A DNA stretch of 51,798 bases. Source: Actinomycetes bacterium (GTDB taxonomy: Bacteria; Actinomycetota; Acidimicrobiia; Acidimicrobiales; Bog-793). How positions within the stretch are numbered: the stretch's first letter is position 1; every line of letters begins with the position of its first letter. Under the pieces are notes generated by a model. It ran no database searches. It had not been told where the DNA came from and was given only the letters and a program-made list of their open reading frames with translations. The DNA is taken from NCBI GenBank assembly GCA_021829645.1, contig JAKBPI010000014.1:1-51798 (forward strand), read 5' to 3'. Shown piece after piece: positions 17,001 through 24,408 of this stretch. A program made the translations under genes and the position numbers.

Positions 17001-17606
17001 GTGACTTTACATGAATACGTAAGCGATCGCATTGAGGCAGGAAACCAAGAGAGTCCCGGCAACGGCTATGGGAATGTCTATCAGCCAATCATCAAAAGAG
17101 TGATTATCGAAGAAAAAACCGAGAAGACGTACTACACGATCAAAAAGTCACACCAAATTGCCTCACATCCGTCGTCAGGGTCGAAGAAGCATTCTAAAGA
17201 GAATCTCGGCTATGGATTTAAAGCGATCGACAATTCCCAGATATTTTTCTGTCTTGGTGATAGTGGTTCCCGCATAGAGTTTCGAGGAAATGATATAGGA
17301 AAAAATTACGTAAGAGGGTTATCCCGTAGTGTTGAGTCAGCACTTATTGCCGGAGCGAGACAAGAAGTCGTTTATGAAGAGAGTCTGAGGGTGCTTTACG
17401 ACAAAGAGGCAGCAAGTTTCCGAAGGCATAAAAAACCCTCGCGTTTTGAAAGCCTATTGTCGACAGGGGTGATTGTAGCCATTCTCTTGGGGTTATGGTT
17501 CGGAACCGGTATGTTGAAAAATTTTGATAGCCACCACGGGAAAACTAATCTACATTCCGTTCCCCACGTGGTGAGGACGAAAGAACGAATCGGTATAAGT
17601 AAATAG
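17001..17606 (+). CDS. LexA-controlled single-pass membrane protein, candidate SOS division inhibitor
   Basis: I do not recognise the family. The protein has 201 residues: a polar Lys/Ser/Gly-rich N-terminal region (1-70), a mixed middle part with FKAIDNSQIFFCLGDSG and a single Cys84, a basic RRHKK at 141-145, one membrane helix at about 152-172, and a 29-residue tail. The positive-inside rule predicts the large domain in the cytoplasm and the tail outside. The GTG start is set by a perfect AGGAGG at 16989-16994. The gene is divergent from lexA, with a perfect LexA box in its promoter. In Bacillus (YneA), Corynebacterium (DivS) and Mycobacterium (ChiZ) the gene divergent from lexA is an SOS-induced inhibitor of division. 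Position and topology therefore suggest this role; no LysM domain or sequence similarity is visible. Confidence 0.75.
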   Translation: MTLHEYVSDRIEAGNQESPGNGYGNVYQPIIKRVIIEEKTEKTYYTIKKSHQIASHPSSGSKKHSKENLGYGFKAIDNSQIFFCLGDSGSRIEFRGNDIGKNYVRGLSRSVESALIAGARQEVVYEESLRVLYDKEAASFRRHKKPSRFESLLSTGVIVAILLGLWFGTGMLKNFDSHHGKTNLHSVPHVVRTKERIGISK

Positions 17607-17638
17607 CTATAATGTCCGGACGTATAAAAAAATTCTTT

Positions 17639-17666
17639 ACTACTTAATAAAGTGTCCTTAAGTAGT
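17639..17666. other. Perfect 9-bp inverted repeat
   Basis: ACTACTTAA at 17639-17647 and TTAAGTAGT at 17658-17666 enclose ten bases. No T-run follows, so either an operator or an mRNA hairpin after the SOS gene is possible. A GTCCGGAC palindrome at 17614-17621 lies just before it. Confidence 0.45.
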
Positions 17667-17778
17667 GTGGCTCAGTGACCTCGAGGTCTGTGATATTTTT
17701 GATGGTACGGCAAGGACGATCAAGCTAAAAGATGTCAGCAAGTCGTCTGGGTAACTTGAAATCACAAGGAGTTTAATC

Positions 17779-18480
17779 GTGGAAATTCTTTCCGAGATTC
17801 CCAACCGCGCCTTAGCTATTTATGCTCATCCGGATGATGCCGATGTGTCATGCGGCGGTACTTTGGCACTTTGGAGTGCCGGCGGCTGCGAAATTCATCT
17901 TGTTGTCTGTGCCGGAGGCGATAAAGGATCTTCTGACCCGCTACTGGATGCCGACACTCTCATGGGCGTGCGCGAACGGGAAGTAGAAACGGCGCAAAAG
18001 CATTTAGGGATAAAAAGTGTGGATTTTTTACGGATACCTGACGGTGAAGTTGTCAACGACATAGCATTGCGGCGAAAGTTAGTCAATATCATTAGAGGAT
18101 TCCTGCCGGAGGTTGTAATTTCGCCTGACCCTACAGCCATATTTTTCGGAGAGCACTATTACAACCACAGAGACCACAGAGAGACTGGGTGGGCGGCTTT
18201 AGATGCAGTTTCACCGGCTGCTTTTTCACCGCTTTATTTCAAAGAAGAAGGCTCTCCTCATAAAGTAAGTTATATGCTACTTTCCGGCACTCTTGCCCCT
18301 TCGGTTTTTGTGGATATTGCCAGAAGTATAGATAGAAAAGAAAGAGCAATTAGCTCGCATGTTAGTCAACTGGGCGACTCTACCGAATGGCTGCGCTCTA
18401 TAGTCCGTGAAAGAGCAAAAGAAGCATTTGTTCAAACCGGAATCGAATTTAGTGAAGGCTTTAGACGGATGGTATTTTGA
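17779..18480 (+). CDS. PIG-L (LmbE) family N-acetylglucosamine deacetylase-like protein
   Basis: A 233-residue zinc-dependent deacetylase of the PIG-L family, which removes acetyl groups from GlcNAc-containing molecules. The metal motif AHPDD is at residues 16-20 and the second metal segment is YNHRDHRETG at about 129-138. VVCAGGDKGSS and FLRIPDGEV segments are typical. MshB and Mca of the mycothiol pathway belong to the same superfamily, but the sequence looks more like the general actinobacterial LmbE-type enzymes, so MshB is not claimed. The GTG start has AGGAG at 17768-17772 upstream. dinB starts 57 bp downstream on the same strand. Confidence 0.85.
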   Translation: MEILSEIPNRALAIYAHPDDADVSCGGTLALWSAGGCEIHLVVCAGGDKGSSDPLLDADTLMGVREREVETAQKHLGIKSVDFLRIPDGEVVNDIALRRKLVNIIRGFLPEVVISPDPTAIFFGEHYYNHRDHRETGWAALDAVSPAAFSPLYFKEEGSPHKVSYMLLSGTLAPSVFVDIARSIDRKERAISSHVSQLGDSTEWLRSIVRERAKEAFVQTGIEFSEGFRRMVF

Positions 18481-18537
18481 GTAGGCGAAAGCAACTTTGG
18501 TAAGTTTCAAAGCGCCATTTTAGGACCAAGGATATAC

Positions 18538-19731
18538 ATGACTGATGTTTTGCATGTAGACATGAATTCATTTTTTGCTTCTGTGGAGATATTGGATAAT
18601 CCATCTTTACGCGGACTTCCGGTAGTTGTGGGAGGCGGCGGCAAGAGAGGGGTGGTGTGTTCAGCCTCATATGAGGCAAGAGTATTTGGCGTCCGCGCCG
18701 CAATGCCTATTTATAAGGCGTTGCAGTGCTGTCCAAAAGCCGTACTTCTGCCAGTTAGGATTAGTAGATATCGCTTATATAACAAAAGATTTCTTTCCGT
18801 TTTAGACAGGGTTACTCCTTTTGTCGAGCCCGTGGCATTGGATGAGGCCTATTTAGATATTTCCCATGCCCATACCCTTTTTGGGGATAGCTTAGCGATA
18901 GGAAGAAAAATATATGAGGATCTTTTTTCCGAAACAGGTCTTACGTGCAGTATAGGAATTTCTCAGAATAAGTTGCTGGCTAAACTGGCATCTAAAGCGG
19001 CAAAACCTAAGATTTTAAGCGGTAGGGTGGAAAACACAGATCCTGTTTTGTTGATATCTTCTGCAGAGGAAGAGCTGTTTCTTGATCGTCACTCTGTGGC
19101 GGCATTGCCAGGAATCGGACGTAAAACTGTTGAAAAGCTCTCGCAAATAGGTGTAAAAACAGTTGCTGATCTCAAGATCTTGTCTCTATCTACGCTAGTA
19201 GCCAAATTTGGTACTGCGCAAGGTAAATCTGTGTTTGTTATGGCTAGAGGAATAGGAAGCGCCGAGGTTGTGCCCAACCAAGAGCGCAAGTCTCTTGGCA
19301 AAGAAGAAACTTTTGCTATTGATTTGGTGGGTATTGCCGAGTTGTTGCGTCAAATAGATATGCTGGCAGAAGAAGTATACTTTGTTTCAAAACGCGCAGA
19401 GTTGCTGTTTCGGTGTGTATCTGTAAAAGTCAAATTCAGTAATTTTGAAGTCATTACGAGATCCAAAACACAAGAAACTCCGTTTCTTTCATTTTTGGAA
19501 CTAAAGTCAGCTGTGCACGCCATGGTAACGAATTTAGATTTAAAACTAGGTGTTCGTCTGTGTGGTGTGCAGGTAAGCGGTTTCGTGGTAGGTCCACACG
19601 ACAAATACCGACAAACTTCATTATTTGACGCTGAATCTGATGTACATGCGAAAGACGCCTTGGAAGAAGTCACTTTGGGAGTCAAAGAGAAGTTCGGCAA
19701 CCAAGCTATTGGATATGGAATAGTCAGATAA
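18538..19731 (+). CDS. dinB: DNA polymerase IV
   Basis: A Y-family translesion polymerase of 397 residues, error-prone on undamaged DNA and able to pass lesions. Palm carboxylates are visible: Asp8 in HVDMNSFFAS and Asp102-Glu103 in ALDEAYLD. SASYEARVFGVRAAMP (fingers) and a helix-hairpin-helix LPGIGRKTVEKL segment follow. QTSLFD at residues 359-364, before the C-terminal end, is a good sliding-clamp-binding motif. The ATG at 18538 places Asp8 as usual. Although it lies close to lexA, I see no LexA box in the 57 bases before it, so SOS control, if any, would have to come from further upstream. Confidence 0.95.
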   Translation: MTDVLHVDMNSFFASVEILDNPSLRGLPVVVGGGGKRGVVCSASYEARVFGVRAAMPIYKALQCCPKAVLLPVRISRYRLYNKRFLSVLDRVTPFVEPVALDEAYLDISHAHTLFGDSLAIGRKIYEDLFSETGLTCSIGISQNKLLAKLASKAAKPKILSGRVENTDPVLLISSAEEELFLDRHSVAALPGIGRKTVEKLSQIGVKTVADLKILSLSTLVAKFGTAQGKSVFVMARGIGSAEVVPNQERKSLGKEETFAIDLVGIAELLRQIDMLAEEVYFVSKRAELLFRCVSVKVKFSNFEVITRSKTQETPFLSFLELKSAVHAMVTNLDLKLGVRLCGVQVSGFVVGPHDKYRQTSLFDAESDVHAKDALEEVTLGVKEKFGNQAIGYGIVR

Positions 19732-19984
19732 CCTTTTTGCTCTTATCAACTATTGGAGCCATCAATGAATCTGAGGAGAAGCAATTTCTGAGCAGTGCAG
19801 AGAAAAAATAGTCGTTTGAAATAGTAAGGAGGTAAAGAACGAGTGGTGATTTTGTGTATCGAGGGTAAGAACAAAGTTTTAAATTTTTTTGTACCCTACT
19901 GCTGAATGCCACTACTATTTCAAACTGCTAATATATAAAGTAGCAAATCAAATATTTGTAGGGAGTTACAGAGAGGAGGGTATG

Positions 19985-20365
19985 GTGTCTCTATCTGATG
20001 AAGAGCAAAAAATTCTAAAGGATATGGAAAAAAGGCTTTTCGAGCATGACAGGAGCTTTGTCAATAAAGTTAGTTCTGGATTTGACAAGCCACGCATAAC
20101 TCCATCCCTGCTCTGGCCCGTTATTATGTTTCTTCTCGGTTTTGCCGGGGTGATAGTCAACTTTCGCAGTTCTCTTCTGATGGCAACAGTTGAGTTTTTG
20201 ACAATGTTCCTTTCCGCCTTCATCTTTGAAAGACATTACAGAGCAGCTAAATCGGGAATGCCTTCTATAACCAATACCGAAAATACCTCTAGACATAAAC
20301 CTATATCAAACGAAATATCAGTAATAGCACACAAGGTAACTCATTTGTGGCGCAAAGGTTCTTGA
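19985..20365 (+). CDS. DUF3040 membrane protein
   Basis: A small actinobacterial membrane protein of unknown function, 126 residues. The N-terminus (SLSDEEQKILKDMEKRLFEHD) is the family signature: a charged helix before two membrane segments (about residues 38-55 and 60-78), followed by a polar tail. The GTG at 19985 is preferred over the adjacent ATG at 19982 because AGGAGG at 19974-19979 is five bases from the GTG and homologues begin just before LS..EQ. In many Actinobacteria DUF3040 lies between dinB and mraZ; the dinB neighbour is kept here but mraZ is not seen. Confidence 0.85.
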   Translation: MSLSDEEQKILKDMEKRLFEHDRSFVNKVSSGFDKPRITPSLLWPVIMFLLGFAGVIVNFRSSLLMATVEFLTMFLSAFIFERHYRAAKSGMPSITNTENTSRHKPISNEISVIAHKVTHLWRKGS

Positions 20366-20814
20366 GGATCCGACGAAACCAACTTTGTAAAGGATGAGAC
20401 TTTTCGCATATCCGTTGACAGTCTTGCGGGTGTTTTACTATCTTTTCCCGAAGCAAAATATCGGGATTTTCACGCTTCGTAAAAGCAGGACTTGGCTGGC
20501 ATTCAGGATGGAAACCGCATATGGAAGTCGAAGTCTTCATATTGTGAAAAGCGATATTCAGGACTATATAAAGTGGTGTGCTGAGGAATTCCGACACTGA
20601 TGCTCTGGAGTTGATCTACATAACCGGGTATCGTTTTTGTAACTAATCTATTAGTAGTGCCCAATTTTTTTCTTTTTTTGAGATATATTGTTTACAGGGA
20701 TTCATAAGATTTCTGTGCAGTGCTTGGAGTTTGCGATATGGGGCTATTTTACCTAAGACCAAGATACAGGTTGTGGTAAACATGTGTGACGACGTTCGGG
20801 AAGAATCCTAAGAA
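20366..20814. other. Gene-free gap after DUF3040
   Basis: About 450 bases without a supported gene. A 68-codon frame (20394-20600) has no family resemblance, no ribosome binding site and unusual composition. A pyrimidine-rich run (about 20664-20680) is followed by an AT-rich TATATTG stretch that could contain a promoter for the HNH gene, but no clear -35/-10 pair stands out. Confidence 0.4.
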
Positions 20815-21345
20815 ATGGAACGGGCTCTTGTCTTGAACGCTTCATATGAAGCTCTGGGTTTTGTCTCGACACGCAGAGCCCTCGTTCTTTTGATTTATAA
20901 CAAGGCAGAACTCATATATCGCACTGGCGTGACTGTATCAACCGTTGATAAATCCTTCCCTGAGCCATCCATCGTGCGTCTCTACAATTATGTAAGGGTG
21001 CCTTATAATCGAAAAATTGCTATTACTAAAAGAGCTATTTTTATTCGGGATAACAATAGATGTCAATATTGCGGTGCCGCCGCTGAAAACATAGACCACG
21101 TTATACCTAAAAGCCGTGGTGGAAAGAATTCTTGGGATAATGTGGTGGCGGCGTGTAAGCGATGTAACGCTGTGAAAGGGAGTAACTTAATTTCTGAGAT
21201 GGGGCTCAAATTGTATAAATTACCAAGAGAACCACAACCATCACTACGTATGTTTATTGCGCGAGGCGATATTAGGCCCGAATGGCAGCAGTATGTGCAG
21301 GGTGAAGATCGGGAATCCTTTGCATTGATTGAAAATTGCTCCTGA
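20815..21345 (+). CDS. HNH endonuclease family protein
   Basis: A 176-residue protein of the HNH family common and usually single-copy in Actinobacteria. Two zinc-binding CxxC pairs (Cys83/Cys86 and Cys114/Cys117) frame the catalytic beta-beta-alpha-metal motif, with Asp94-His95 in IDHVIPKSRGG and Asn109 in WDNVV. The N-terminal part ERALVLNASYEALGFVSTRRA is highly characteristic of this subfamily. It likely cleaves or nicks DNA; its biological role is not established and nothing nearby suggests a restriction or phage system. Its stop lies 11 bases before the ATG of the next gene, so the two are co-transcribed. Confidence 0.9.
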   Translation: MERALVLNASYEALGFVSTRRALVLLIYNKAELIYRTGVTVSTVDKSFPEPSIVRLYNYVRVPYNRKIAITKRAIFIRDNNRCQYCGAAAENIDHVIPKSRGGKNSWDNVVAACKRCNAVKGSNLISEMGLKLYKLPREPQPSLRMFIARGDIRPEWQQYVQGEDRESFALIENCS

Positions 21346-21356
21346 CCACTACATCT

Positions 21357-22076
21357 ATGACAGAGCATTTTACGCTGATTTACGAGTACGACTATAGCCA
21401 AGCCTTGGTGTCAAGAGTTTCACCTATGTCGCAGAGAACGGTCTTTATTTGTAACCCTCTTGACTCAGCTCTTGTTTGCGGGAGTTCACAGGATATAACA
21501 AAATTATTTACTAACGGTGTCCCCGGCGTTTTCAGGCTGGTGAAGCGGAAAAGTGGCGGTGGAGTGGTCTTAGTAGCACCACTTTGCCAAGTTTGGATAG
21601 ATGTATTCATACCATGTGAGGATCCTTTGTATGAAAGTGACATCTTAAAATCACCCCTATGGCTTGGAGAAATCTATAGAAAAGTCTTAAGTTCCTTCGG
21701 TGTAGAAGGTCGTATATATGAGGGACGGTTAGTCGGAGAGTACGCAAAGCTAATTTGTTTTGCTGGCTTGGGACCAGGTGAAGTTATGGCAAGTGGTACA
21801 AAAATGGTTGGAATTTCGCAAAGGCGCATCAAAAGTGGCGTCTGGTTTTACACCATGCTACCTTTGGGTAATTCCCAAGAATATCTATGGGATATTTTTG
21901 GTGAAGAGAAAATAGCGAACAGACTTGATCTGTCACAGGAGAGTACCTTGAAATGCGAAAATACCATCAACTCATGGGTAGGGGGTCTAGGTCGCACAGG
22001 AGGCACAACAATCTTTTCTGCGAAAGACAAATGGGACATAGAAAAAACATTTTTGGAGGTTTTTGCATTACTCTAA
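21357..22076 (+). CDS. Lipoate/biotin protein ligase-like protein
   Basis: A member of the BPL/LplA/LipB fold, 239 residues. The substrate loop KRKSGGGVVLVAP, the WIDVFIP strand with DPLYESDI, and the GTKMVGISQRR segment with its conserved Lys are visible in the order typical of LplA-like enzymes. Canonical members attach lipoate to the E2 or GcvH lysine. The actinobacterial paralogues of this shorter type have no proven substrate, and no lipoyl-domain protein is nearby. The ATG at 21357 is preferred over an upstream TTG at 21336 that overlaps the HNH gene. Confidence 0.75.
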   Translation: MTEHFTLIYEYDYSQALVSRVSPMSQRTVFICNPLDSALVCGSSQDITKLFTNGVPGVFRLVKRKSGGGVVLVAPLCQVWIDVFIPCEDPLYESDILKSPLWLGEIYRKVLSSFGVEGRIYEGRLVGEYAKLICFAGLGPGEVMASGTKMVGISQRRIKSGVWFYTMLPLGNSQEYLWDIFGEEKIANRLDLSQESTLKCENTINSWVGGLGRTGGTTIFSAKDKWDIEKTFLEVFALL

Positions 22077-22198
22077 TGTAAGTGTCTAACTGCTAATTTT
22101 TTTTTCGCAAGGTGCAACAAATTTTCTTCTTTACCGATTGACATTTTGTGTGCTAAGTTGTGTGGAAAAGCATTTCAATCTTTTGGCAGGTGCACAAT

Positions 22199-23152
22199 TT
22201 GTTAAAATCAGAAACAATTCTGAATGTAGATGGACTCGTAAAGTCTTTCGCCGGTCGCGTTGTGGTAAACGAAGTCAATTTGGAAGTTCCCGAGGCTTGT
22301 TCATTTGGTTATCTGGGGCCAAACGGGGCGGGTAAAACAACTCTTATGCGGGTAATTCTGGGCTTGACTCCGAAAGACAAAGGGACAGTGAGGATAGGCG
22401 GTCTGGACGCTTTCGGTAATCGCAGAGAAGCGCTGAGCCAGGTAGGGGCGATTATCGAGGAACCCAGGTTTCATAAAAATATTACAGCACTCGCTAACCT
22501 TGAAATTATGGCTGCTGCCCGCGGTGGTGACGCTTATAAAAGAATTTCTGAATCCTTGGATATGGTGGAGTTGCTTAACTATGCAAAAGTGAAGGTTGGG
22601 ACCTATTCTATGGGTATGAGACAGCGACTTGGCATAGCCGCCTGCTTGCTTGGGGATCCAAAGCTTCTTCTACTGGACGAACCAATGAACGGACTTGACC
22701 CAGCCGGGATGAATGCATTACGAGACCTAATCCAGCGGTTAGTTGAGGAGGGACGCAGTGTGTTGCTGTCCTCTCATCTTTTGGATGAAGTGCAAAAAAC
22801 ATGTCAGTATGTGGCAATATTGGACGACGGTAAAGTTGTTATACAAGGGGCACTTAACGATATTATCGCAGGTGGCAATACTGACGTATTGATCGAATGT
22901 AACGATCCCCAAGCGGCGTTTTCGCTATTAGCCAACGACAAAAGAATCCTTAATTGTCATATTGACGATGCCGGTATTTCCTATAGTGTCGCTACCGACA
23001 CTGATGCGAGGCAACAGACAGGGGAAGCAAACCGGCTTTTGGTCGAAAATCAGATTACCGTTTACGGCATTATTCGCTCCAGTGAAAGTTTGGAAAAGAG
23101 ATTTTTGGAGCTTACCAAAAAGTTGGGCGAGCAAACTTTTGGCAACGCCTAA
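22199..23152 (+). CDS. ABC transporter ATP-binding protein
   Basis: The 317-residue ATPase subunit of an exporter. Walker A (GPNGAGKT) is at residues 40-47, the signature is YSMGMRQRLGIA, Walker B is LLLLDEPMNGLDP and the switch His is in SSHLLDEV. The C-terminal extension of about 90 residues resembles the BcrA/ABC-2 type. The TTG at 22199 is chosen because AGGTG at 22187-22191 has ideal spacing; GTG codons at 22160 and 22190 are alternatives. A perfect TTGACA at 22138-22143 upstream may be the -35 of this operon, although the matching -10 is poor. The permease gene follows 69 bp later. Confidence 0.93.
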   Translation: MLKSETILNVDGLVKSFAGRVVVNEVNLEVPEACSFGYLGPNGAGKTTLMRVILGLTPKDKGTVRIGGLDAFGNRREALSQVGAIIEEPRFHKNITALANLEIMAAARGGDAYKRISESLDMVELLNYAKVKVGTYSMGMRQRLGIAACLLGDPKLLLLDEPMNGLDPAGMNALRDLIQRLVEEGRSVLLSSHLLDEVQKTCQYVAILDDGKVVIQGALNDIIAGGNTDVLIECNDPQAAFSLLANDKRILNCHIDDAGISYSVATDTDARQQTGEANRLLVENQITVYGIIRSSESLEKRFLELTKKLGEQTFGNA

Positions 23153-23221
23153 AAAGTTTGGTTATGTGAGTGGTAAGAAAAATTTATTCCTGCATTGATG
23201 AAATTATAAGGTGGTCATAAC

Positions 23222-24118
23222 ATGACAAAGTCTAGAGAACCGGTTTATCTGTTGGCTCAAAATGAAGCGACAAAGAGCCAGAATAACCATGGGAAAATAG
23301 ACATAGCACACAACGAAAAACCTCCTACCATAAATCCTGCCAAGAGATCTGTTTTGGGTTCTTCTGTTTACATCTTGCGTCACAGGAAAGGTGTATACAT
23401 AACTGCTTGGGTGTTGACATTTGGGATACTTTTTTTGATTTCCGTTATATTAGAGATATTGCATATCTCTGATCCTCACAGGTTCAAGACTTTGGGAACT
23501 CTCAATAAATTTGGCGGACTCTCCAGTGCAATGGGATTTTTTACTTCCGTGGCGGGAGTGCTGGTGGCTACTGCAGGCGCCGTAGGGAACCTGAGTGCCG
23601 GCGTTCTGCGTAGCTTGGTGGCAACAGGGCGTTCCAGAATGTCGTTCTTTTTTTCCGACCTTGTGGCTGTAATACTGGTAATGTTGCAAATGATTGTACC
23701 AACACTTGTGATTTTTGGTGTTGCCAGTTATCTATTACGAAGTCATAGCGGCTTTTCTGGTGTGCTGTCATTTGCGATAATCCTGCGTGCAGACTTATGG
23801 GTTTTGCTGGAAGTTTTTGTCTGGACGATCTTGGCTTTCGGATTTGCCAATCTATTTGGTTCCCGTTCGATCGCGATAGGTGTAACTTTGCTTGGCGAGC
23901 TGATCATCACCTCTCTCCTTTCGGCTTTTTCTTCCTATCCCGGTTGGCGACAGGCTTTTGTAGGTGTGACATTGAGACAAATCATGCCGACGGCGCTGCA
24001 ACCCGGGGTGAGTCTGAACAGAATTGAAACAGGATGGCAGGCGGCAATTGTTATCGTTCTCTGGGTGCTTGGCGCCTTGTTCTTGGGGGCAAGAAGGGCA
24101 ATGACACGAGAACTCTAA
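23222..24118 (+). CDS. ABC-2 type transporter permease
   Basis: A 298-residue membrane partner of the preceding ATPase. A polar N-terminal stretch of about 50 residues is followed by six hydrophobic segments, beginning with GVYITAWVLTFGILFLISVIL and ending with AAIVIVLWVLGALFLGARRA, the usual layout of ABC-2 permeases. The ATG at 23222 has AAGGTGG at 23209-23215. Together the pair forms a one-ATPase one-permease exporter; the substrate (peptide, drug or lipid) cannot be told from sequence. There is no adjacent two-component system. Confidence 0.85.
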   Translation: MTKSREPVYLLAQNEATKSQNNHGKIDIAHNEKPPTINPAKRSVLGSSVYILRHRKGVYITAWVLTFGILFLISVILEILHISDPHRFKTLGTLNKFGGLSSAMGFFTSVAGVLVATAGAVGNLSAGVLRSLVATGRSRMSFFFSDLVAVILVMLQMIVPTLVIFGVASYLLRSHSGFSGVLSFAIILRADLWVLLEVFVWTILAFGFANLFGSRSIAIGVTLLGELIITSLLSAFSSYPGWRQAFVGVTLRQIMPTALQPGVSLNRIETGWQAAIVIVLWVLGALFLGARRAMTREL

Positions 24119-24188
24119 TGCGCTTAGTAATCTCGAGTAGGTTGATGCCTGCCTCTGGTAGGTAAAGATCTTGTTGGAAACCCGTTAT

Positions 24189-24253
24189 CTGTAAATTTAT
24201 TACAGTATCTGACCCCTCTTTACGTTTGAAGCGAGAGGGACTCTCTGTAAAGA
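24189..24253 (+). other. Hairpins between ABC operon and alaS, two mutually exclusive
   Basis: CTGTAA/TTACAG (24189-24194 with 24200-24205) forms a small hairpin. CCCTCT at 24214-24219 pairs with AGAGGG at 24234-24239, while the overlapping TCTTTAC (24217-24223) can instead pair with GTAAAGA (24247-24253). No T-run follows either. They lie upstream of the best alaS promoter, so they probably belong to the 3' end of the ABC transcript. Confidence 0.35.
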
Positions 24254-24317
24254 ATGCCCAACTCAAGTGATTCCGTAACTTTGAAAGAAGCGACCGCTGA
24301 GGCCATTTTTTTGATAA

Positions 24318-24346
24318 TTGACAGAAAAACTTGTTAGAGTTTAAAT
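24318..24346 (+). promoter_or_regulatory. alaS promoter
   Basis: A perfect TTGACA -35 (24318-24323) is followed after 17 bp by TTAAAT (24341-24346), four of six to the -10 consensus. The start would be near 24353, leaving a leader of about 55 bases with AAGGAAGGA at 24400-24408 next to the ATG. No T-box antiterminator motif is visible in the leader. Confidence 0.6.
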
Positions 24347-24408
24347 AAGTACAGCAAAAAATAAATACCTGTATCTCAAGTAATTATTTTCTGTAACACA
24401 AGGAAGGA

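Noticed and set aside
17779-18480. Assignment of the PIG-L protein as MshB or Mca of the mycothiol pathway
   Set aside because: The segments around AHPDD and DKGSS look like the broader LmbE-type family, and msh genes are not adjacent.
20394-20600. 68-residue frame after DUF3040, considered as an mraZ remnant
   Set aside because: No MraZ or AbrB-type motif is visible, no ribosome binding site is present, and the composition is unlike its neighbours.
24119-24408. T-box riboswitch upstream of alaS
   Set aside because: No T-box core sequence or specifier-loop arrangement was recognised, and the promoter near 24318 leaves a leader too short for one.
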